Positions 45,714-55,755 of a stretch of DNA of 64,000 nucleotides are shown here, piece after piece. The notes below the pieces were generated by a model that saw only the letters and a list, made by a program, of their open reading frames with translations, was not told the origin of the DNA and made no database searches. The stretch's first letter is position 1; the number at the start of each line of letters is the position of its first letter. The position numbers and the translations under genes were made by a program. This stretch comes from DATFCK01 sp963728975 (GTDB lineage: Bacteria; Verrucomicrobiota; Verrucomicrobiia; Chthoniobacterales; UBA10450), in the NCBI GenBank assembly GCA_963728975.1, contig CAVSMF010000007.1, positions 86,318 to 150,317 on the forward strand, written 5' to 3'.

Positions 45714-46240
45714 GCGGATGACACGGATGACACGGATCGGTGCAGGTTCAGGACATAGGTAACACAATAGGTTCAAGACATCGGTAACACTTTTCCGGGC
45801 CGGGAATATCGGATCAGCGCCACCCCACTGTTACCGATGTTCTGAACCTGGATTCCCTCGCCTCAAATCCCTGGGTCTCGTCAAAATCGGGCTAATCCTG
45901 TCTAGCTCTCCGGATTTTCCAGATTCCCGCCGTCCAGATGGCGATTCGGGTGAATCGCCGCTACCTCGCTTAACCGCGGATTACACGGATGACACGGATC
46001 GGTGCAGGTTCAGGACATAGGTAACACAATAGGTTCAAGACATCGGTAACACTTTTCCGGGCCGGGAATATCGGATCAGCGCCACCCCACTGTTACCGAT
46101 GTTCTGAACCTGGATTCCCTCGCCTCAAATCCCTGGGTCTCGTCGAAATCGGGCTAATCCTGTCTAGCTCTCCGGATTTTCCAGATTCCCGCCGTCCAGA
46201 TGGCGATTCGGGTGAATCGCCGCTACCTCGCTTAACCGCG
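45714..46240. repeat. 262-bp tandem duplication containing an inverted-repeat element
   Basis: The sequence starting CGGTGCAGGTTCAGGACATA at 45,738 recurs at 46,000 with one or two differences. In each copy GGTTCAGGACATAGGTAACAC on the left is inversely repeated as GTTACCGATGTTCTGAACC on the right ~90 bp later, with an extra GACATCGGTAACAC inside. Each copy ends in a loop-empty GGCGATTC/GAATCGCC REP. The inverted ends suggest a MITE or the paired ends of a lost insertion sequence. Confidence 0.85.
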
Positions 46241-46508
46241 GATGACACGGATGACACGGATCCACAGGGAGGGCCGCTGTCCTCTGCCGTCTGAGGCTTG
46301 GTTACTGGTTATTGGGTTATTGGTTATTGGTGCTTGGGGTTTTCTTCGCCCGCCCCGCGGACGCCTCGGCGATGCGTCCCTACCTGGCTGTCCTCCCATT
46401 TGAACGTTGAGTGTTGAGCGTTGAGGGCCTGCCATCGGACGGCCCCGAATCCTTTCGGGGTTGAGCGTTGGACGTTGAGCCTGGCCCACCCTATTTATGA
46501 GATGGCTT
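46241..46508. repeat. Dispersed repeats
   Basis: ACACGGATG units, TTGGTTA heptamers, a GGACGCCTCGGCGATGCGTCCCTACC REP and a CCCCGAAAGGATTCGGGG hairpin (~46,447-46,466). No gene. Confidence 0.75.
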
Positions 46509-49034
46509 CTACTCCGTAGGCATCAGCGCGGCCTCTTCCGGCAATAGCTTCTCTTTCGGAAGGGCGCCGAATTCCTTTTCAGCGGCTTCTTTCTGATTGG
46601 TCGCCGCCAACACCGCCGCGTGCACGGCAACGCTCGATGTCGTTAGGCTGTTCTTCGGCACGGCGATCCCCCGGTAAACTTCCAGGGCCGAGTACGGCCG
46701 GTCTTGTTTCAGGCGCGCCAGCGCCAGCAACGTCCGGTGCGGCAAACTGGCGGGTTCCCGCCGAACCAGTTCCTCGGCCAGATGCTCGATCTGCCGCAGC
46801 TCCGACGAAACCGATTCTCGACCGTTTCCGCTCTGGTCCCCGCTTTTCATTGGGCGTTGGGCGTTGAGCGTTGAGGGCCTGCCATCGGACGGCCCCGAAT
46901 CCTTTCGGGGTTGAGCATTCGCCTCTTTGCTCCCTGCTTCCGTCGTCCCTCCATCCCGGACGCCTCGGAGATGCGTCCCTACCTGGCTGTCCTCTGATCG
47001 CCGGCTTCTGAGCTCTGACCGGTGATCGCCTCCCTCCTGGCGATTGGGGTCAATCGCCGCTACCTCCTCGCTTTTCATTGGGCGTTGGGCGTTGAGCGTT
47101 GGGGGCCTGCCATCGGACGGCCCCGAATCCTTTCGGGGTTGAGCATTTGCCTCTTCGCTCCCTGCTTCCGTCGTCCCTCCATCCCGGACGCCTCGGAGAT
47201 GCGTCCCTACCTGGCTGTCCTCTGATCGCCGGCTTCTGACCTCTGACCCGTGATCGCCTCCCCCTGGCGATTGGGGTCAATCGCCGCTACCTCCCCGCTT
47301 TTCATTTGGCGTTGGGCGTTGAGCGTTGAGGGCCTGCCATCGGACGGCCCCGAATCCTTTCGGGGTTGAGCATTTTCGCCGCTATCTTCTGCCTTCTGGT
47401 CGTTGTTTCCACCCTGGCGATTGGGGTCAATCGCCGCTACCTTTGCCCTTTGCCCTTCGCCCTTTGCCCCATCCGCCGCTACCTCCCCGGGCTCGCGGGA
47501 GCTCGCCCCTCCATTTTCTACTTTTCCTCCGTCCTCCGTTCTCCGTTCTCCGTCCTCTCTTTTCAACAGTAGCAGCCGGGTGTAGGCTTCGTCGTTCTGC
47601 ACCGCGGTGTCGTTAGGCCAAATCTTCAACAGCTCTGTCAAAATCGCGTGGATCTTTTTTGTGTCGCGCTGCGCGTAAGCCACCCGTAACCGCCCTTGCT
47701 GGGCGATCCGCGATTTCGGCGATACCGCCACCGCCGCCTGGAACGCCCCGGCTGCGACATCGAGCGCGCCGTTCTTCTCCGCGTAATCGCCCAGCGTGAT
47801 CAGCTTCTGGAGATCGCCCGCCGCCGCTTCCAGGGCGCGCCGCCAGTTGTTCTCCGCTCCGGCAGTTTGATTTTGCTGGGCGAAACAGCGGGCCAGATAC
47901 ATGTGCTCGACCACCGGATCGAGTGGGAATTGCTCGCTCTCGATCAGTTTCCGGATCTCATCCCACCGCCCGAGGGCGCCGAGCGCATCCACATGTTGAA
48001 AGAAAAGTTCCCGGGTCTGCATCGCCCGTTGCCGGGAAATGGTGTCGAGCTCGCGCTGGTATTCGCCGTGAGCATTCAACCAGCCGGCCAGCGCAATCAA
48101 GGTCGCGTTGTCGCCGCCCTTGAACCGGTCGATCGCGCTCCGCAGGATCGTTTCCCGCTCTTCCGGATGTTGATGAATCCGAAGATCGACCGCGAGCAGT
48201 TTATGCTCCGGTTTGGCCAGGGGATGGGTATCAAGGCCCTGGATCAGGTCGTCCACCGACATGCCGCCCGGACTCGGCCACGGATTTTTCGATTGAAGAA
48301 ATGTCTGACCAAGCGCGACCAGCGCGTCGAGGCTTACGTCGTTAGACCCCCGCGCCAGTTTAACCAGATGATCAAACACCTCGGTTTGATTCTGAGCGCC
48401 TTTGTTCCGGAGAACATTGGCCAGGAGCAATGTGGCGCGAAACCGGTCGCGATCGGTCGCGGCCGCATTCTCGAAAACTTTGTGAATCGGAACCGTCGCA
48501 TCATCCAGATCCCGGCGTTCGATCGAGAGTTCCGCGGCCAGCAATAAATCGGACGGCGGCGGCCCGCCTTTCTCGTTGAGCAGTTCTTTGATCGCGCCGG
48601 CGGCGACATCGAGCTCGTGCGCCTTTCAACGCCACCGCGGCCTCATCCCGTAAGTCTGTCCGGGTCAACTTCCCGCGCGCGCGCAGTTCCTTCCAGAAAG
48701 TTAAGGCATCAGTCTGTCCCGCCCGGGAAAGAAGCCGGGCCACTGCCCGAATCGCCTGCGGTTCGGTCGATCGCAATTGATAAGCCGCCACCGCTTCCGT
48801 CCGGGCCTCGGTCCATTTTTGTTGGTCGATGAACGCGAACGCTTTTTGAGCGTGACGCCGCGCCTGCCAGGCGCGCACCGCGTTAACGGTGGGTCGGGCG
48901 GAAAAATATCCGGCGACAGCGAGAACCAAAACTGCGCCGATGAGGAAAAAGATCCGTCGCACTTTGCGGCGTCGAATCTGCAATTCCCCTTCGCTGAGGG
49001 GGAGGTCGGAGCGCTCAAAAAACCTGGAAAACAC
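46509..49034 (-). pseudogene. Membrane-anchored TPR-like protein, broken by frameshift and repeat insertion
   Basis: From ATG 49,034: a cytoplasmic lead, one TM segment (IFFLIGAVLVLAVAGYF, ~29-45), then TPR-like helices (AQKAFAFIDQQKWTEARTEAVAAYQL). A 1-nt shift near 48,619 moves to the frame AHELDVAAGAIKELLNEKGG...LLLANVLRNKG...LDALGRWDEIRKLIE..., running to ~47,580. There, ~700 bp of tandem repeats interrupt it; the C-terminal end resumes at ~46,835 (ELRQIEHLAEELVRREPASLPHRTLLALARLKQ...) and stops at 46,509. It lies downstream of exosortase and EpsI-like genes on the same strand, fitting a PEP-CTERM/polysaccharide TPR protein. Probably nonfunctional unless the shifts are sequence errors. 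Confidence 0.78.
46841..47525. repeat. Three ~228-bp tandem composite repeats inside a coding region
   Basis: Units begin at 46,841, 47,069 and 47,296. Each has TTGGGCGTTGAGCG heptamers, a CCCCGAATCCTTTCGGGG hairpin, a GGACGCCTCGGAGATGCGTCC-type REP and a GGCGATTGGGGTCAATCGCC REP with CTACC foot. A mirrored copy of this unit lies at ~59,480-59,680. Confidence 0.88.
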
Positions 49035-49633
49035 GGGGAAACTGTAACGCCAATCAGGAAACCAGGAAACCAGAAAGGAGAATAGCTAAGGAATGCAGGA
49101 AGGCAGGAACCGCGATTGTAGGGCGTCTCTGTGAGACGCCGGGGAGGGAGGGCGAAGAAAGCACCAAGCACCGGAGGAGAGAGAGTTGAGAGTTGAGAGC
49201 GGGGAAAAAGGACCAAGCACCAAGCCCCAATCACCAGGGAAGCACCAATATTCAATCACCAATAACCCGTTAACCAGTAACCAAGTCCCAGGTAGGGGCG
49301 CATCTCCGTTGGCGCCCGGGGAAGCTAGGAAGGGCGGCGATGGAGTAATGGAGTAATGATTTGTCATTCGAGCCCCCAAATCCGAGTCATCCGTGTTATC
49401 CGCGGTTAAAAAAATCGGAAACCCTGGTGCTTGGGACTTCGTGCTTTATTTCCCCGCTCCCTGCTCTCAACTCTGTCCTCCGGGACCTGGTGCTTGGGGT
49501 TTTCTTCTCCCTCCCCTCCGGACGCCTCGGAGATGCGTCCCTACCTGGCCGTCCTCTGACTCCCGTCACCGCTAACGCGGGACTTGGTTATTGGTGATTG
49601 AATATTGAATATTGGAGCTTCCCTGGTGCTTGG
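49035..49633. repeat. Repeat-filled intergenic region
   Basis: Composite REP unit of the 18.5-kb type in opposite orientation (GTAGGGCGTCTC...GAGACGCC at ~49,118-49,140; GTAGGGGCGCATC...GGCGCC at ~49,293-49,318) and a partial copy of the 6834 repeat near 49,380-49,415. No gene. Confidence 0.8.
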
Positions 49634-50440
49634 TTATTGGTGCTTGGGGTTTTCTTCTCCCCGCGTTCCCCCGCTCGGCACAATCAACTTGCGCGCTTCG
49701 CGCGCGAAAATTTCCTCGGCTTCAGCCGCGCTGATTTGGCGCGGCTCGATCAATAAATACTCCATTACTTGCTGCCCCAGGTCGCGCCGGCCTTGCATAA
49801 CCGCTTGTATCCGCTCTTTTCTCGACCAGGCCGATGGCGCCCCGGCCATGCTTCGCGTGACTGAATCCGATTCTCCCGTCGAAGTGTTCGCAGCAGCAGC
49901 CGCAGTGTCGGCGGCTGGGAAGCCGCCGTTCCGTGGACCGACCCGGTCCTGCCAGACACAATAAAACGCGTGGGCATACTGGGTTCGGCCCGGGCCTTCA
50001 TGGGCAAAAACAAAATGCCGGAACGGCACGGCAAGATTCGGAGCGACTTGATAGGCGCGCACCCCGTAATCGCCGGTCTGATGCCAGCCGGTCGCGGGCA
50101 AACAGACATCCGGCCGGTGGGCATTCGCCAGCAACGCGCTGTTATGTCCGGGATGCCACCGGAAAAAATAGAGCAGCGACCTCGGTTCGATGAACGCGGC
50201 CGAACCCATGTCGCTGTTCTCACCATTGAGCGGTGCATCCCGCCAGAGCGCGCCGCGACCTTGATCGTAATGCAGAATATCGCGTGTCCGGTCGTTAATT
50301 CGCAGATCGCGAAATTCCGCCGCCGATTCCGGCCAGCGGACCGACCATTGGGCGTTAGGCCGGAGATTTGTTTCGTGGGCGCGGTACCAAAATTCGACGC
50401 CGACCTCGACCAGCAACAGCCAGACGAGCGCTGCGAGCAA
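49634..50440 (-). CDS. EpsI-like exosortase-associated protein
   Basis: One N-terminal hydrophobic segment, then the EpsI-domain layout: WSVRWP...YDQGRGALW, LYFFRWHPGHNSALLANAHRPDVCLPATGW and FRHFVFAHEGPG...HAFYCVWQDRV. Such domains are separate or fused to exosortases and are thought to help polysaccharide export or PEP-CTERM processing. Start taken as TTG 50,440; the frame overlaps the exosortase end, whose last ~50 codons are repeat-derived, so the two may once have been one fused gene. A low-complexity alanine-rich stretch (~AADTAAAAANTS) is present. C-terminal end is repeat-derived. Confidence 0.78.
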   Translation of the reverse strand: MLAALVWLLLVEVGVEFWYRAHETNLRPNAQWSVRWPESAAEFRDLRINDRTRDILHYDQGRGALWRDAPLNGENSDMGSAAFIEPRSLLYFFRWHPGHNSALLANAHRPDVCLPATGWHQTGDYGVRAYQVAPNLAVPFRHFVFAHEGPGRTQYAHAFYCVWQDRVGPRNGGFPAADTAAAAANTSTGESDSVTRSMAGAPSAWSRKERIQAVMQGRRDLGQQVMEYLLIEPRQISAAEAEEIFAREARKLIVPSGGTRGEENPKHQ

Positions 50441-51554
50441 CAGAGCGGGTGAGGGGAGTGATGGAGTGATGGAGTATTGGAGTGATGGAGTTTCTGCACC
50501 TCTGTCCTCCGTTCGCCACGCCGTAGCTGCGCGAAGGCGGGTCCTCCGTCTTCTGGTTTTCTACTTTCCTTCCTGCCAACCATGCGGTTAGGCCAAGGCA
50601 ACCGAAGAATACCAGTCCGACAATGGCGTATCCGGCAATGTCGTGCCAGCGTTCCAGGTCGTTCACCCCGCGCGAGGCCGCGATCCACACCAGAAAAAAC
50701 GCGCGCGCGCAGTTGGCCAGGAAAGCAATGGCGATGGCCGCAACCACCAGCACGATCCGGCGAAACAGATTGAGCCGTTTCAATTCGCCAAACAACAGGC
50801 CCACCATGATCGCCGTTTGCAAGGAGCGCACCCCGCTGCACGCCTCGCTTACCCCGACCGTCCCGCTGCTGATGTGAATCAGGTTTCCCTGCACCTCGGC
50901 CGGAATCCCAAAAAGGGAGAGGACCCCGGTTGCGATCGAGGCCACGGTCGGCATCAGTCCCTGGACGATCGGCTCCTCGATCGCGCTGATCCACGGGACC
51001 GAGACCAGGAAGAAGAGCACCGGAAACGCAAAATGCCGGAGCCACGGTTTGCCGCCGATCCACCAGATGACTAACAACGTCAGGGTAACGGCGGCGATTG
51101 CGTGGATCCAGCTGATCAGCCGCCAATCGGGGTTGGCGACTTCGATCAAGCGCACGGGCAAGACCAAGAGCAGGGTGAGGATGGCGATCGCCAGAGCGAT
51201 CCAACAATTGCGGATTGCGCCCGCCTGCAACGCTACGCCATGCATTGCGGGCAGGGATTTCGGATTGCGAATTGGAGTTTGGAGATTGGAGCTTGGAGCT
51301 TCCACTGCCGCTTGCGGCAGTGGTCTGTCTTCCCAGCGCAACCAGAAAAGATAAAGGGCGAAGAAGGGGACGAACCAGCCGTAGTTGTATTGCTCGTTAT
51401 AACTCCATTCCGCGCTGAGGTGCCGGCAGAGGACGAACCAGAGGAAAAGGAGAAAGAGGACAGAGAACAGACCTGCCCGCAGTGCTGCGCGCAGCGTTGC
51501 AGGCGGGGGATGGCCGACCGAGCTGGGGGAAACGACGGTGGTACTGGAAGACAC
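50355..51554 (-). CDS. Exosortase (PEP-CTERM/VPDSG-type transpeptidase-like protease)
   Basis: Multi-TM exosortase/archaeosortase protein. Catalytic residues visible: Cys in SEACSGVRSLQ, Arg in LANCARAFFL, His in ERWHDIAGY. Exosortases cut PEP-CTERM tails at the outer face of the inner membrane. Start taken as GTG 51,554. A loop between TM segments (residues ~65-110) translates dispersed repeats (PQAAVEAPSSNLQTPIRNPK...AMHGVALQAGAIRN; DNA ~51,205-51,325), kept in frame, and the N-terminal PPATLRAALRAG is also a repeat. C-terminal ~60 residues are repeat-derived and probably not original. Confidence 0.87.
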   Translation of the reverse strand: MSSSTTVVSPSSVGHPPPATLRAALRAGLFSVLFLLFLWFVLCRHLSAEWSYNEQYNYGWFVPFFALYLFWLRWEDRPLPQAAVEAPSSNLQTPIRNPKSLPAMHGVALQAGAIRNCWIALAIAILTLLLVLPVRLIEVANPDWRLISWIHAIAAVTLTLLVIWWIGGKPWLRHFAFPVLFFLVSVPWISAIEEPIVQGLMPTVASIATGVLSLFGIPAEVQGNLIHISSGTVGVSEACSGVRSLQTAIMVGLLFGELKRLNLFRRIVLVVAAIAIAFLANCARAFFLVWIAASRGVNDLERWHDIAGYAIVGLVFFGCLGLTAWLAGRKVENQKTEDPPSRSYGVANGGQRCRNSITPILHHSITPLTRSVARSARLAVAGRGRRRILVPRPRNKSPA

Positions 51555-52186
51555 GGGGGTGGAAGTATAAATTAGAAAGTAGAAAGTAGGAAAGGAAATG
51601 GAGGGCGTGTAGAGGCGTCTGTGTCGGACGCAAGGGGCGTGTAGACGCAAAAGGCATTGTAGGGCGTCTGTGTCAGACGCCAGGGAAACGCTCAACGTTC
51701 AACGTTCAACGTCCAACGCTCAACGTCCAACGCTCAACGGTGAAGAAAGCACCAAGGGAAAAAAGTGTGGGAGGCGCCTCCGGCGGCGAGAGGTTTCTGA
51801 CTTGCGACTTCTGACGACGGGATTTGGTTACTGGTTACTGGGTATATTGAATATTGAATATTGAATATTGGTGCTTCCCTGGTGCTTGCCCGCAAGCCGG
51901 AGGCTTGCGCTACATTTTCACTGTAGCAACCGGCCTGTGGCCGGTTTTGTAAGCAATGCCATGATACCGCACGGTTCGTAGAACGTTGGCTACATCGACC
52001 ATCGTTGGAACCGGCCACAGGCCGGTTGCTACAGTGAACGCCGAATGCGCATCGTGTTTTGGGCACACGAAAATAAAATGAATCGGCGTTTCGGCGGAGT
52101 CGCCGAAACCGAAATCCTGGCTCTCCACTCTCAGCTACATTGTCTTTCCTCTTCGTTTTCTAATTTCTAAATTCTACTTTCTTCAA
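51555..52186. repeat. REP hairpins and a BIME-like pair
   Basis: GTAGAGGCGTCTGTGTCGGACGC and GTAGGGCGTCTGTGTCAGACGCC hairpins at ~51,608 and ~51,658, AACGCTC/AACGTTC heptamers (~51,688-51,735), a GCAAGCC...GGCTTGC hairpin at ~51,893, and a convergent pair at 51,923-52,032 with stem AACCGGCC/GGCCGGTT. The promoter for the next gene must be in the last ~100 bp. No gene. Confidence 0.78.
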
Positions 52187-52936
52187 ATGCCTGACACGGT
52201 CCAGATCCTCGGCCTCCGCTTTTTCAACGGCACCGCCGAAGAAGCAGTCGACCAGATGTGCCGGAACGGCGGTGCCGTCACCGTCCCGGCCGCCCCGGCC
52301 CTGGTCCGATTGCAGCGCGACGAGGTTTACCGCAGGGCCATGGTCACTGCTGACCTGACCATCCCTGATAGCGGATTGATGGTGCTCACCTGGAAAACTC
52401 TTCGGGGCGAGAAACTCCGGCGGATTTCGGGACTTACTTACCTGAACTCGCTCGTTAGGCAGGACAGCTTCAGGCAAGGGCGGCGAAACTATTTTGTTTT
52501 GCCCAGCGAACGGGCGAAAAAGAAACTGCTGGAGTGGGCCGGCCCCGAAGGCTTGGCCATCGAACCGGGCGCTTGTTATGTCGCCCCCTTTTATTCCGCG
52601 GTAGTCATCGACCCGGAACTGCTCGGCAAAATTGAGCGCGATCGTCCGGCCCACGTCGTGATTGGGATCGGCAACGGCCCCCAGGAGAAGTTAGGCATGT
52701 ATCTGCGAGATAGTCTGTCCTACCGTCCGGCCATTCATTGCATCGGGGCCGCGCTCGGATTTTTGACCGGCGACCAGGTAACGATTCCAACCTGGGCCGA
52801 CCGTTTCTATCTCGGCTGGCTGTTCCGACTCATCGCTCAGCCGCGGATTTTCATTCCCCGTCTGGCCCGGGCGGCGGCGCTGCCGGGCCTTGTTTTTCGC
52901 TATGGAGAGGAACTCCCTCCTTGCGGCGAAAAATAA
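52187..52936 (+). CDS. WecG/TagA/CpsF-family glycosyltransferase
   Basis: 249 residues: ILGLRFFNGTAEEAVDQM at the start, VPAAPALVRLQRDEVYRRAM...ADLTIPDSGLMVLTWKTLRG with the Asp of the TIPDSG motif, then HVVIGIGNGPQEKLGMYL and IHCIGAALGFLTGDQ. This family transfers ManNAc-type sugars to lipid-linked intermediates in capsule/EPS synthesis. At 249 aa it has normal length. Starts the plus-strand half of the exopolysaccharide cluster. Confidence 0.9.
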   Translation: MPDTVQILGLRFFNGTAEEAVDQMCRNGGAVTVPAAPALVRLQRDEVYRRAMVTADLTIPDSGLMVLTWKTLRGEKLRRISGLTYLNSLVRQDSFRQGRRNYFVLPSERAKKKLLEWAGPEGLAIEPGACYVAPFYSAVVIDPELLGKIERDRPAHVVIGIGNGPQEKLGMYLRDSLSYRPAIHCIGAALGFLTGDQVTIPTWADRFYLGWLFRLIAQPRIFIPRLARAAALPGLVFRYGEELPPCGEK

Positions 52937-53039
52937 GGCCAGATTTCGGATTTCGGATTGCGGATTGCGGAACAGAAGATAGGCCGTAATAGCCGGTTCG
53001 ATAATTGCGTTATTCTGTCGGAGTCTCAATATAGTCAGC

Positions 53040-53390
53040 ATGAAGAAACAATTAGAGATCAGGACAAAACAGCTCGCCCTGGCAATTATCCAGCTCGTCG
53101 ATGGCCTTCCTAAAAGGAAGTCAGCTGACGTGTTGGGGTATCAGATCCTCAGAAGCGGTACTTCAATTGGTGCGAACTATCGTGAAGCTAATCGAGCGGC
53201 ATCACACGATGATTTTATCCATAAAATCAGCATTTGTGAAAAGGAGTCCTCGGAGACGAGCTATTGGTTGGAACTTCTGGAGGAAGCGGGCATTGGCGAC
53301 GCCGATCAATGTAGAAGATTGAAAACCGAAGCAGGAGAGTTATTGGCAATCTTTGTGGCCAGCGGTCGAACAGCGAAGTCACGACGTTAA
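53040..53390 (+). CDS. Four-helix-bundle protein (23S rRNA intervening-sequence type)
   Basis: 116 residues: IIQLVDGLPKRKSADVLGYQILRSGTSIGANYREANRAASHDDFIHKISICEKESSETSYWLELL is the diagnostic block of the four-helix-bundle family, first known from 23S rRNA intervening sequences but often stand-alone. Function unknown. Intact. ATG 53,040. Confidence 0.9.
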   Translation: MKKQLEIRTKQLALAIIQLVDGLPKRKSADVLGYQILRSGTSIGANYREANRAASHDDFIHKISICEKESSETSYWLELLEEAGIGDADQCRRLKTEAGELLAIFVASGRTAKSRR

Positions 53391-53468
53391 GATCGCAACG
53401 CTGCAATCCGCAATCCCATGGTAGCGTTCGCATTCCGCAATTCGCATTCCGCGATCCGCAATCAATAG
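53391..53468. repeat. GCAATCC-type heptamers
   Basis: Short stretch of inverted GGATTGC heptamers (GCAATCCGCAATCC...) directly before the carbamoyltransferase start. Confidence 0.7.
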
Positions 53469-55418
53469 ATGACCATCCTCGGCCTCAACGCTTACCACGG
53501 CGATTCCGCTGCCTGCCTGATCGTCGATGGCAAACTCGTCGCCGCCGCCGAGGAAGAACGTTTTCGCCGGATCAAACATTGGGCCGGCCTCCCCACCATG
53601 GCCATCGATTCCTGTTTGCGCGAAGCCCGCTTGTCCCTCCATGAGATCGAGCATATCGCGATCAACCGTCAGCCAGGCGCCAACAACCCGCGCCGGCTTG
53701 CCTTCGTTCTGAGTCATTGGCCCAGCCCGAGATTGATGTGGCAAAAAATCACAAACATGCGCAGCGCCGCCTCGGTCAAGGAACGCCTGGAACAGGCTTA
53801 CGGCCACGCAATCGAAGCCCAGGTCCATCATGTCGAGCATCACCTGGCCCATCTCGCCTCCGCCTTTTACGTCTCCGGATTCAACGAAGCTGCCTGCATT
53901 TCCATCGACGGGTTCGGCGATTTCGCCAGCACCGCCATGGGATTCGGCCAGGGCGACCAGCTCAGCATCGGCGCCCGCGTCTATTTCCCGCACTCGTTAG
54001 GCATTTTCTATTCCGCCCTGACCCAGTTCATCGGCTTCCCCCACTATGGAGACGAATACAAGGTGATGGGTCTGGCGCCTTACGGCGAACCCAAATATGT
54101 CGAGCAATTGCGGGATGTGGTTCGAATTCAAACCGACGGCACGTTCCGGTTGAACTTGAAATATTTCCGGCATCATACCGCCAACGTCTCCTACAGCTGG
54201 AACGATTGCGCCCCGGAGGTCGGCCGGCTCTATCAATACGCCCTGGTCGACCTGTTAGGCCCGGCCCGGGTGGCGAGCGATCCTCTCGAACAGCGGCACA
54301 AGGATATCGCCCGGTCGGTCCAGACCGTTTACGAAAAGGCCTTCTTCGAATTGCTGGGCGCGCTTCATAAACAACATCCGAGCGATAACCTGGCCTTGTC
54401 CGGCGGATGCGCGATGAACTCGGTGGCTAACGGGAAGGTCTACCGGCGGACCGCGTTCAAGCGGATGTATCTGCCGGCCGCGGCAGGCGACGCCGGCGGC
54501 GCTATCGGCGCGGCCGCGGTGGTCCATTCGCGATTGGCGAATGCGCGCCCTGTAGAGGCGGTTGTGCCAACCGCCTATTCCGATAAACAATCCGCAATCG
54601 GCAATCCGCAATCTCTCCGAGCCCGCTTCCGGCCCGTAGGGTCTCCAGGCCGGAGGGTCGGCTCCTCCGAGCCAGAGGCCGAAATTCCAGCCGCCTATTC
54701 CGAGAAACAGGTGTCTGGCACAGACACCTCTACAAGCGTTTACGAGCTTCGCTCGGATCGACGTCTCGATTCCGCTTACCTCGGACCATCAGCGACTAAC
54801 GAAGAAATCCATGCCTTGCTCGACTGGCGACGCAAGGAAATCGGCGAGGCCGGTTGTTCGGTAACGTTTATCGGGATGGAGGAGGAGTTATCGCAACGGA
54901 CGGCCCAAGCCATCGCCGATGGAAAAATCGTCGGCTGGTTTCAGGGCCGGATGGAATGGGGCCCGCGCGCCCTGGGTAACCGATCGATCCTGGCCGATCC
55001 GCGCCGGGCCGATATGAAAGAGATCTTGAACGCGAAAATCAAACGGCGCGAATCGTTCCGGCCGTTTGCTCCGTCGATCTTGCGCGAAGAAGTGTCGGAA
55101 TGGTTCGAACAGGACGACGATGTCCCGTTCATGATGGAAGTGTTTCAGCTCCGTCCGAAACATCGGGAACTGGTGCCGGCGATTGCGCACGTGGACGGGT
55201 CGGGCCGGCTCCAGACCGTGCACAAGGCGACAAATTCTCGGTATTACCGGTTGATCGAACTTTTCCGGGATCTGACCGATATCCCGATGGTGCTCAACAC
55301 CTCGTTCAACGAGAACGAGCCGGTTGTTTGTTATCCGGAGGAAGCGCTCGATTGTTTTCTGCGGACCAAAATGGATGTGCTGGTGCTTGGGAATTTTTTC
55401 CTGGAAAGAATTGCCTAG
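53469..55418 (+). CDS. Carbamoyltransferase (exopolysaccharide modification)
   Basis: NodU/CmcH-type O-carbamoyltransferase. N-terminal ASKHA-like domain: LGLNAYHGDSAACLI, EEERFRRIKH, HHVEHHLAHLASAF, ISIDGFGD; then NLALSGGCAMNSVANGKV; C-terminal WFQGRMEWGPRALGNRSILADPR...FRPFAPSIL. All normal. Between GAAAVVHSRL and LDSAYLGPSATNEEIH about 65 extra residues (PVEAVVPTAYSDKQ...GTDTSTSVYELRSDRR) translate a repeat cassette at 54,552-54,733 and flanks, in frame. The gene otherwise has no lesion. In this cluster it would carbamoylate an exopolysaccharide sugar. Confidence 0.93.
   Translation: MTILGLNAYHGDSAACLIVDGKLVAAAEEERFRRIKHWAGLPTMAIDSCLREARLSLHEIEHIAINRQPGANNPRRLAFVLSHWPSPRLMWQKITNMRSAASVKERLEQAYGHAIEAQVHHVEHHLAHLASAFYVSGFNEAACISIDGFGDFASTAMGFGQGDQLSIGARVYFPHSLGIFYSALTQFIGFPHYGDEYKVMGLAPYGEPKYVEQLRDVVRIQTDGTFRLNLKYFRHHTANVSYSWNDCAPEVGRLYQYALVDLLGPARVASDPLEQRHKDIARSVQTVYEKAFFELLGALHKQHPSDNLALSGGCAMNSVANGKVYRRTAFKRMYLPAAAGDAGGAIGAAAVVHSRLANARPVEAVVPTAYSDKQSAIGNPQSLRARFRPVGSPGRRVGSSEPEAEIPAAYSEKQVSGTDTSTSVYELRSDRRLDSAYLGPSATNEEIHALLDWRRKEIGEAGCSVTFIGMEEELSQRTAQAIADGKIVGWFQGRMEWGPRALGNRSILADPRRADMKEILNAKIKRRESFRPFAPSILREEVSEWFEQDDDVPFMMEVFQLRPKHRELVPAIAHVDGSGRLQTVHKATNSRYYRLIELFRDLTDIPMVLNTSFNENEPVVCYPEEALDCFLRTKMDVLVLGNFFLERIA
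54552..54733. repeat. In-frame BIME-like repeat cassette inside the carbamoyltransferase gene
   Basis: Bounded by GTAGAGG-headed hairpins facing each other (left stem GGCGGTT/AACCGCC, right stem GTGTCTG/CAGACAC ending in CTCTAC). Between them are GCAATCC-type heptamers and the CGAGCCCGCTTCC... block (54,618-54,683) seen elsewhere only in REP loops. The host reading frame stays open across it. Confidence 0.85.
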
Positions 55419-55755
55419 GGGCAAAGAGCAAAGAGCAGACTTCTGCCCGCGAAACACGCGAATGAACGCGAAAAAAAAGCAGGAGTTGTAGGGCGTCTCT
55501 GTGAGACGCCGGGAGAAGAGGGGATTTAATCTGGAAGCCAGGAAGGAGAATTTCTAAGGAAGAGGAACGCAGGAAGAGCAGGCAGGGGCGCAACAGGCAT
55601 TCTGCCCGCGAAACACGCGAATGACGGAAGGGAAATGGTAGCGGCGGCCGGTGCAAAGGGCGGGAGTAGGGCAAGTTTTCAACTTGCCATCTAAAAGGTT
55701 CGCAACTTGCAAAGTTGCGCTACCTCTGGGATTGCTGGAAAGAGAGCAGCCACCG
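55419..55755. repeat. Dispersed repeats
   Basis: GTAGGGCGTCTC...GAGACGCC hairpin at ~55,489-55,511, CTGCCCGCGAAACACGCGAATGA twice (~55,441 and ~55,601), and CAACTTGC...GCAAGTTG hairpin pair with CTACC foot (~55,672-55,723). No gene. Confidence 0.75.
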
